A stretch of DNA of 64,000 nt, from the NCBI GenBank assembly GCA_016165875.1, contig JABBOT010000080.1, positions 48,442,032 through 48,506,031 on the forward strand, in the 5' to 3' direction. Below are positions 59,501 through 64,000 of the stretch, in pieces (position 1 is the stretch's first letter; every line of letters starts with the position of its first letter). The notes under the pieces are model-generated. The model was not told the DNA's origin. It ran no database searches and worked only from the letters and a program-made list of their open reading frames with translations. The position numbers and the translations under genes were made by a program. The stretch comes from Acanthopleura granulata. Taxonomy: Eukaryota > Mollusca > Polyplacophora > Chitonida > Chitonidae.

Positions 59501-62223
59501 AAAGCTACCCTAATCAGTCGAGGATTTGAACTAGCAATCTCTGGGTTACGAGTCCATGCCTCTACCACTAGCTTACAGGGAAATTTTCTCCAGTTTGTAG
59601 ATAGCGTTTACATTTCATCCTGTAACAATAAGGTAAGTTTTTACATCAGTAAACTTTTATAAGAAATGTGCCACAACAACAATTATAACATCACCACTTT
59701 GTACCTGTATATCTCAACTTCGTGAAGTTCACCAAAAAGACACTGGACCCACATCTTCTGCTGAACGGACTTAACCCATGAGGTCAAGATAAATGACTCT
59801 CAAGACCCAAAGAGAAGTAGAATTGTTGCTTCCCAATATAAAATAAACTATAACAGGCTTACGTCGGTCACAGACTTGGCCTGTCCAGCCAGAGGGGCAA
59901 ATGCAAGTTCCGTCACGTGGGTTACATCGTCCATTGTTTTCACATAGACACTGTCCCAGGCACTGGTCTCCGTAGCGACCATCTGGACACTCTGTAACAG
60001 AGACAGAAGGTAAAATAACGGACCATGCAACCTCCTAGTTTGTGAACGACACAAATGTCATGACTAAGTTGTTTCATATATTTGAACATCTGCAAAAACA
60101 AGATATCAAAGATGAATCTGTAGGTAAAAGTTTTTTCATATACTTCTGCATAATCAAGTGTGTGTAATGATGCATATTTGGACCATTGTGAACTTTTGAG
60201 CGAGAAAACTTGGTTTACTGATCCAGATTAGCCTACCTTCCTCACACATTTTGCCAAAATATCCCGGAGGACAGATACACTCTCCAGTCACAGTGTCACA
60301 CTCCCCAGAGTTCCTACACTGGCACTGTTCAGCACAGTTGATTCCCCAGTAGCCAGCCGGACAGTCTGCAAAGTAAGAGTCACTGAATGACTGACTGACC
60401 GATTTGAGATTCTTTTAGCTTTTCAAAAATCTTACCTCATTCATACAACTCCTTCTTCCTTAGCACTGTTTTCCTGGGATTTTTTTACATTCTTACTTAA
60501 TTCCAACTAGCTGGGAAATGTGCTTTTTATCTTCTGGTTTGAAATTTTCCTATTATTTTAGCTTTGTGGGGTAGGGGGAGACAACTTCTTATAATGTATG
60601 CATTTAGAACATCGCATTAGCTCAACTGAATATGTTATACATTCTATTGCAAATCGAGGGAAAGATACAAGGATTAAACAGACGTCCTTAAACCTGAACA
60701 TACATACACACCCACATATCATTACAACAGTAACACTGACACATAACATATAACAAATCAGAAGCAAATTAATTAAAAGAAAAGAACACATTTATACAAC
60801 CTACACTTTAAATGAAAGAGCTATACAAACTGTATGGAACACTATATTTTTTAAAGGTTTCCTAAAAGAGACAAACTTTTAAACATCCTTTTTACAAAAT
60901 CCACCTATTTAGGGCACATAGAAAGTCCGGACATGTTTTAGGCTTGTCCAAAGAAAATCCTCCTTTGGTACTCTTGAATATTCACTGTGACATTAATGTG
61001 CTTAAGGTTTTACTCCTACCATTTAATTAACGTGCATTTCCAGTTTCAGCTAAATATGTTCATACATCATGATAATCATGGATTTTAAGTTCTGTTAAAG
61101 CCAACTCTAGAAAGGAAGAGTTTTATATGTACTAGACGGCCACATCATGCCTACATGCGTGGCTGTCGCCTGCCAAAATGTGTCTGAATTTCCATGTCCT
61201 GAAGGCAGAGAACGCAACCTGTTCTTTCACAGATTGTTCCTGTCAAAGTCAGAAATCCCGGTTCCCAATCACTTGAGCTTGACGCGTGGTTGGTCGAACT
61301 ACTGTTCTCAGTTTCACTCCTCTGGGATTCAAACTGGTAGCCTTGTAGGCCGAAGTTACATTCACTATCATCAGAACTTGAGCTGGGGTCCTCACTGAAG
61401 CCCTCCATTACGTTATCTACATGTTTTTTTTTACCTTCAGAGACAGAAGAGCTAAGCACAATGACGCAAGCAATCCGTTAAAACAGCCGCCTAAAAAGGC
61501 TTCTCAGTCTTGGATGTTTAACAATTAAATACTCATATAACCAGCACTTCCACCAGAAAATTAAGATTTTTTATTTAGCCAAAAGTAAAGCTCTTTCTTT
61601 TATCCTACAGGTTGTATAAATGTGTACCTTTCTTTTAAATAAAAAACAAAGAAGAGTAAACTAAATGATCAATAAAATTAGAACAGGTTTCATAAAGTTT
61701 ACAGAGATTTTGGGCGACCACAGGTATTAGATAAATCAACACAGGATTCTGGGTATTAAAAGTAACAGGAAATATAGAGAGCTGGACAATGGGTATTAAA
61801 ATTAAAGTTTAGCTTAGACAAAACACAAAAGTAGCATGAACACACTTTCTACCTCCAACTGACAAGTATAGTTTTTTTATTTTTCTCATTTTTCTTTCAT
61901 TTCAGTATTGAGGTATTTTAGCAGCATAGACACAGGCAATACCCATTACAGGCCAATCACAAACACAATAACCCAAATATCGAAATTTGAGAGTCCTTTC
62001 TAATATTGACTAAAGTGTATTATGGGCTCTACCTTGACCTTCACCTTGACCTCTGACCCGAGCCAAAACCTTTAACCTTTAACCCCGAGCAACTCACTTT
62101 CCATACAGTGTTCGCCCTGTTTACCCGCTTCACAGGAACAAGCGCCAGTTTCAGGATGACAAGGACTGTCACCGCAGTGACAGCGATGGTTGCAATGGCG
62201 ACCGTAACGACCGTGGTGACAAG
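44401..62223 (-). CDS. Multiple EGF-like-domain protein (MEGF6/MEGF10 type), 19 EGF modules in window
   Basis: Fifteen EGF exons on the - strand encode 19 modules with the spacing C..G.yG..C...C.C.....C....G.C.C..Gw.G..C: eight cysteines, laminin-type, as in MEGF6, MEGF10/11, PEAR1, SCARF and Draper/CED-1. All borders are phase 1 and most modules are exactly 43 codons. Two extra phase-1 exons (51530-51667 and 50813-50899) encode non-EGF linkers. Such proteins are secreted or are phagocytic and adhesion receptors. No signal peptide, EMI domain or proven transmembrane segment lies in the window; the 5' end is off the right edge. The count of 19 already exceeds the usual MEGF10/11 number, favouring a MEGF6-like or lineage-specific protein. 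This entry is the span of the EGF exons. Confidence 0.93.
44695..44765 (-). mobile_element. tRNA-like fragment
   Basis: The - strand reads GAGGTCACCGGCTCAAAACC after GATTAGGTGAAAAGTGAATC, a tRNA-like A/B arrangement with a mutated B-box (GGCTCAAAACC). Probably a decayed SINE head. Confidence 0.35.
45247..45372 (-). CDS. EGF gene, exon 16
   Basis: CPVGSFGRNCRERCECGQFA .. GFRGVRCAT; 42 codons, one shorter than standard between cysteines 4 and 5. All eight cysteines present. Donor GTGAGG. Confidence 0.94.
45581..45800. mobile_element. MITE, partial copy of ACCCTAATTC-TIR family
   Basis: It starts ACCCTAATTCTTGAACCTTT; the far end GGTTGAAAGGTTGAAAC is an imperfect partner. It lies about 100 bp from the better copy at 45896-46104 in the same intron. 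Confidence 0.5.
45896..46104. mobile_element. MITE, best copy of ACCCTAATTC-TIR family
   Basis: A 209-bp element with inverted ends ACCCTAATTCCTCAACC and GGTTGAAGAATTAGGGT. The interior matches 21583-21788 (reverse orientation) and parts of 4178-4296 and 47962-48177. No coding capacity. Confidence 0.82.
46130..46320. repeat. 44-bp repeat built from an exon end and its splice donor
   Basis: About four units of CATAGTTTTCTCTCACCTTT then GATACAGTTATCTCTCATG (read on +) run from inside the EGF exon at 46298-46426 into the intron. The unit nearest the exon is the real junction; the next keeps an intact donor (CTCTCAC, i.e. GTGAGAG on -) with the boundary at 46253/46254; later units have lost it. 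Confidence 0.75.
46298..46426 (-). CDS. EGF gene, exon 15
   Basis: CPEGTHGMYCDQKCDCTNGG .. GFMGDNCNK; 43 codons. The donor GTGAGAG and the final 23 exon bases are repeated in the adjoining intron (see the 44-bp repeat). Confidence 0.94.
46519..46612. repeat. 46-bp tandem duplication
   Basis: Two copies of CAGGAGAAAATCACTGGTCA through AGAATCAGTATAA, seemingly identical. Confidence 0.88.
46756..47013 (-). CDS. EGF gene, exon 14 (two EGF modules)
   Basis: A 258-nt exon: CSALSFGHNCKGECRCGEHG .. then CPAGRYGPGCRHTCACQNGA .. YGQYC. The second module reads SGCCTC, adding a ninth cysteine where Glu or Ala is usual. Acceptor TTCTTGTACAG, donor GTAAGA. Confidence 0.94.
47436..47693 (-). CDS. EGF gene, exon 13 (two EGF modules)
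   Basis: A 258-nt exon: CQDGHFGEDCSQECRCENGG .. CPSGRYGSNCTGVCQCLNGG .. GFMGRKCAV. Acceptor TCTGTTCAG, donor GTGAGC. Phase 1 both ends. It is the first EGF exon after the two linker exons. Confidence 0.95.
47962..48177. mobile_element. MITE, diverged copy of ACCCTAATTC-TIR family
   Basis: Ends AAATCTTCAACCTTTTCA and AAGGTTGACGAATTAGGGT; the interior shares GTGGAATTTATGCACA and AGCTTCACAAAACTG with the family. Confidence 0.6.
48193..48292. repeat. 18-bp degenerate repeat
   Basis: About five units around ATGTTTACCAACATCAAA directly follow the MITE at 47962-48177. Confidence 0.75.
49814..50147. other. Unassigned open frames on both strands
   Basis: A 102-codon frame on + (49839-50147, with SDSQDSILITCECLQSAMV) and a 106-codon frame on - (50134-49814, with SVSVEIVLKDKQSSSDLHCC) overlap. 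Both look more protein-like than the surrounding intron. On the - strand TTGGTTGTCAG could be an acceptor, but no matching phase-1 donor was found. I do not recognise either product; it may be chance or a decayed inserted coding fragment. Confidence 0.2.
50813..50899 (-). CDS. EGF gene, exon 12: acidic linker (29 codons)
   Basis: The acceptor ACAAAACAATTTTTAG and donor TCAG|GTACAG enclose 87 nt that read, in phase 1, ANPSPIELTLSDAAVETKDV then ELPGLPSLS. There are no cysteines and the net charge is acidic. The phase-1/phase-1 symmetry matches every EGF exon of this gene, which is the main support. No homology recognised. Confidence 0.5.
51530..51667 (-). CDS. EGF gene, exon 11: lysine-rich linker (46 codons)
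   Basis: The acceptor CACCCCAACCTTTAG and donor ACAG|GTAAAG enclose 138 nt reading, in phase 1, KLKTKGQKGKGRKGKLGKGR then GKNKSKNKSKLDRDDSVSLI and KELET. About 19 Lys/Arg in the first 31 residues and no cysteine. Phase symmetry fits insertion between EGF modules. Such a tract could bind heparan sulphate or other polyanions, or be a cleavage site; that is inference. Confidence 0.6.
52237..52365 (-). CDS. EGF gene, exon 10
   Basis: CPAGTFGPECRGQCACDKHH .. GYSGIDCKT; 43 codons, eight cysteines, donor GTGAGG. Confidence 0.94.
52691..52819 (-). CDS. EGF gene, exon 9
   Basis: CIPGLFGKRCQERCDCPEGK .. GYGGHGCDQ; 43 codons. Acceptor TTTGTTGGCAG, donor GTCAGG, which is weaker than the rest. Confidence 0.93.
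53289..53417 (-). CDS. EGF gene, exon 8
   Basis: CPQGFYGVKCAERCNCENDA .. GWRGRRCNK; 43 codons. Acceptor CATCTTGTTACAG, donor GTACAC. Confidence 0.94.
53788..53916 (-). CDS. EGF gene, exon 7
   Basis: CQFGQYGPNCEEICDCVHSD .. GYLGRRCDQ; 43 codons. Acceptor TTGTGTTACAG, donor GTACGT. Confidence 0.94.
54546..54667. mobile_element. MITE with CACTTTCAC terminal inverted repeats
   Basis: Left end CACTTTCACAATACTTTGTA; right end TTACAAAGTTTCGTGAAAGT. The ends pair at about 19 of 21 positions. The centre (GGAAATGACGTCGTCTTATG) is non-coding. It is the second copy of the family at 23474-23602 and sits about 90 bp downstream of an EGF exon. Confidence 0.78.
54754..54882 (-). CDS. EGF gene, exon 6
   Basis: CPPGYYGEGCQRRCACLNEA .. 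GWRGASCDE; 43 codons. Acceptor TTGTACTATTCCAG, donor GTAAGG. Confidence 0.94.
55175..57683. repeat. 78-bp minisatellite, about 32 units, in an EGF-gene intron
   Basis: The unit (on +) includes ATCAGCAAGACACTGTAGCC, TGGTGTAGGGGTAACC and TTGTCACAGACAAGTTTGCT. Two main unit types differ at ACCACAAAATC and ACCTCATAATC. On the - strand, the sense of the host gene, one frame is open through most units and reads LSVTRGDFVVTPTPGYSVLL (or RGDYEV). Single-base deletions near 55766, 55920 and 56851 and an insertion near 56612 break it. No start or splice context suits a protein, so a repeat call is preferred. Confidence 0.93.
58176..58562 (-). CDS. EGF gene, exon 5 (three EGF modules)
   Basis: A 387-nt exon: CIAGMYGPGCSKKCMCQNSA .. 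CPQGFYGMDCRSVCNCANGA .. CPDGRWGQDCLQTCTCRHGA .. GWRGANCEE. Exactly three 43-codon modules with no internal intron. Acceptor GGTTTCACAG, donor GTAAGT. It is more GC-rich than neighbouring exons. Confidence 0.96.
58954..59082 (-). CDS. EGF gene, exon 4
   Basis: CPPGTYGQDCRDKCRCRNSA .. GWRGPGCDQ; 43 codons. Acceptor TTTCTACTTTCAG, donor GTACGT. Confidence 0.94.
59280..59331. repeat. Short GAGTCCACGCC repeat
   Basis: Four to five copies of a 12-bp unit CACGCCGAGTC with small changes, in an EGF-gene intron. Confidence 0.75.
59400..59590 (-). mobile_element. tRNA-derived SINE (Thr-CGT-like head)
   Basis: The - strand reads TAGTGGTAGAGGCATGGACT, CGTAACCCAGAGATTGC and TAGTTCAAATCCTCG: D-arm, anticodon-loop-like CTCGTAA, and B-box in tRNA order. 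The acceptor stem does not close, and the unit continues into a unique body, so SINE or tRNA pseudogene rather than a working tRNA. Confidence 0.6.
59863..59991 (-). CDS. EGF gene, exon 3
   Basis: CPDGRYGDQCLGQCLCENNG .. GWTGQVCDR; 43 codons. Acceptor TCTCTGTTACAG, donor GTAAGC. Confidence 0.94.
60237..60365 (-). CDS. EGF gene, exon 2
   Basis: CPAGYWGINCAEQCQCRNSG .. GYFGKMCEE; 43 codons. Acceptor TTACTTTGCAG, donor GTAGGC. Confidence 0.94.
61147..61240 (+). pseudogene. Possible THAP zinc-finger start fragment
   Basis: The + strand reads MPTCVAVACQNVSEF .. RNLFFHRLF, like the first half of a THAP DNA-binding domain (MPxxC..xxC .. FHRF). The second half, with the final C..H pair, is absent. 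It overlaps the - strand frame above, so at most one of the two is likely to be real. THAP domains are spread by P-element-type transposons. Confidence 0.2.
61151..61459 (-). pseudogene. Possible fragment of a P2X7-like-domain or transposon-borne gene
   Basis: A 102-codon - strand frame contains an acidic Ser-rich stretch (MEGFSEDPSSSSDDSEC), then NFGLQGYQFESQRSETE and, after SSSDWEPGF, a Cys-containing part (CERTGCVLCLQDMEI). The order of Ser/Asp-rich, YQFE, W, Cys resembles the start of molluscan proteins carrying the P2X7 intracellular-type domain, but the expected CxxC spacing is not kept. Lies in the intron between EGF exons 1 and 2. Identification is tentative, from memory of the family. 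Confidence 0.25.
62098..62223 (-). CDS. EGF gene, exon 1 in window
   Basis: CHHGRYGRHCNHRCHCGDSP .. KQGEHCME; 42 codons, eight cysteines, His-rich. Acceptor GGATAATTCCAG, donor GTGAGT. Its phase-1 acceptor shows that more exons lie upstream, to the right of the window. Confidence 0.92.
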
Positions 62224-64000
62224 CTGGAATTATCCAAGTTTGGGTGTTAAGATGTTTGTCGAAACCAATCCCAGCATGCTCCAGTCACCTGAGCTGGTTG
62301 TGAAGTCTCTCACCGTCTCGTGCTGTCAGGGGTTATTTTAGTGCGGGAGTGTTCAGACGAATATTCCGCTCAAGGCCTACATACACCTGTTATTAGCCAT
62401 GGACAGCTAGCGCTATAGCATCAGTGACACAGCATCTTACAACACCCACATACACTAACTGTATGCTCAGTGACATCTATAGTCATCAAGCTACCCATAG
62501 TGCACTGCTCTGAGAACTGCATGCTGGGTAGATATTTTGATAGTACACAGTGTTCTTTCCTAGTGATATAGCAAATCCATACTACATGGTGTATACACAC
62601 ACACATACATATATATATCCTCCAAAGGCATCTAAAACTAAGGCAGAGATATTCCTGATTTTGGAAACTCTTCAAACACATTCTGCTGTAATGCAAATAC
62701 AAGTGTGCACTGTGCCATGAGGAGAATGTAGGTAGTAATATCCACAGTGTACCATGGACACACAGATCCATGCTACCAACACCCTGCATCTTACATCTAC
62801 TTCTTTACCAAACCATTTATTTTCAGATGTTAGATTAGTCACAAACAATGAACTTATCCCTCAATGTTTTGGCTTCTTCATATGTAATCTGGCAAGTCTG
62901 ACTGCTGAATGCTAGTGAAAGCTGAAAGTTATTATATATACCAATATTTTTTTATGATGTATAATTATACTCTTATGATTGGTCAAATGACTCAGAAATG
63001 ACATGGTTATGTTAACTCAGCTTCATTTCCCTCACAGCAGTAAAGCAAAGTGCCCATGTAAAGCGTTTCATTTTATTTTTTTTGTTCTACCTATATCAAA
63101 GAGGCAATAGTTAAGGATGCAAATACCAGTTCGGTTATGCAGGACTAGAGTGACGAGGTAGAGAAACGTAATCCGATACAGGCCCTACAGGAACATATTC
63201 GCACAAATGTATACTGAAACAATGGGTGCTAATTGATAATCACTCTGTGTATTCTACGGCCAAAATTACATGCACATAAAATACAGCTACATAGTTACTA
63301 TGTTTATTATCAATCACCAACAAATAGGTAAAGATGGTTTGAAATTCTGAGTGTGATCCTATGCCCACTAGATTTATCATTACATGTATCAAGGCAGCAC
63401 CCAACTTGAGCACAGAGAGTTGCAGAAAGGGTTATGTATTAAACAAACAGGACAGTATGTAAAGACAGCATGGTTAATCTTGAGCTTGTTTCTGCATGTA
63501 GCTGTAGCTCAGCGGGTCAAAGTCTTTAGCAAACCTTCAAAAAACTTCTACAAATGATAATGAATAGCCTGTGGAACAATGGAACAATCTTCAGAGGATA
63601 ATGGAACAGCCTACAGAGAACAATGGAACAGCCTACAGAGGACAATGGCATAGTCTGTGGAGAATAATGGAACAGCATGCAGAGGGTAATGGAATAGTCT
63701 GTAGAGGACAATGGAATAGTCTGTGAAGGATAATGGAACAACATGCAGAGGACAATGGAACAGTCTGTGGAAGATAATGGAATAGTCTGTAGAGGACAAT
63801 GGAACAGTCTGTGGAGGATAATGGAATAGTCTGTGGAGGATAATGGAACAGCATGTAGAGGACAATGGAATAGTCTGCAAAGGATAATGGTATAGTCTGT
63901 GGAAGATAATGGAACAGTCTGTAGAGGACAATGGAATAGTGTGAGGAGGATAATGGAACAGCATGTAGAGGACAATGGAATAGTCTGCAAAGGATAATGG
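62224..64000. other. Intron of the EGF gene running off the right edge
   Basis: No further EGF exon was seen on the - strand. GTAGCTCAGCGGGTCAAAG at 63498-63517 is A-box-like but has no convincing B-box. The rest is AT-rich DNA, a short CA/TA microsatellite near 62595-62620, and the terminal 21-bp array. Confidence 0.6.
63556..64000. repeat. 21-bp minisatellite running off the window
   Basis: About 21 units around GGACAATGGAACAGTCTGTG, with frequent A/G and C/T changes. Frames on the - strand stay open over it (Pro/Leu/Ser/Thr-rich) because 21 is a multiple of three; they overlap each other in different frames and are not genes. Confidence 0.92.

Noticed and set aside
63526..63990. Pro/Leu/Ser/Thr-rich frame of 154 codons on the - strand
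   Set aside because: Product of the 21-bp minisatellite; overlapping frames are equally long.

Overview
The window is animal nuclear DNA. It has widely spaced short exons with GT/AG borders, long AT-rich introns, many minisatellites, tRNA-derived SINEs and small inverted-repeat elements (MITEs). The SINE style, the frequent ACATGTA words and the gene content suggest a marine lophotrochozoan, most likely a mollusc. That placement is inference; no ribosomal or mitochondrial marker is present. No prokaryotic, viral or CRISPR features were seen.

Three genes are supported. (1) On the + strand, 10057-18212, lies the 3' half of an espin-like actin-bundling gene. Five coding exons encode proline-rich segments, a WH2-like motif and a C-terminal module with two MPxWKR motifs. 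Its 5' exons, which should encode ankyrin repeats, were not found and probably lie left of the window. (2) On the + strand, 27853-30982, is a complete five-exon TRAPPC4 gene (217 aa), a core subunit of the TRAPP vesicle-tethering complexes. (3) On the - strand, 62223 down to at least 44401, is a large MEGF6/MEGF10-type gene. Fifteen EGF exons encode 19 eight-cysteine laminin-type EGF modules, all with phase-1 borders. Two further phase-1 exons appear to encode non-EGF linkers, one lysine-rich and one acidic. Its 5' end is beyond the right edge. A probable 3'-terminal exon lies at 37904-37987, but its best frame does not join the last EGF exon, so one or more exons are unseen.

TRAPPC4 and the EGF gene converge across about 7 kb of repeat-rich DNA. 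The rest is non-coding. Notable items are a 63-bp array (about 21 units) that starts at the end of a MITE, a 78-bp array (about 32 units) inside an EGF-gene intron whose sense-strand frame reads RGD in each unit, and a 53-bp array in which most units carry a TTCAAAT core resembling a tRNA B-box. There is also a 199-bp near-perfect palindrome, at least two dispersed terminal-inverted-repeat families, and a tandem duplication of an exon end together with its splice donor.
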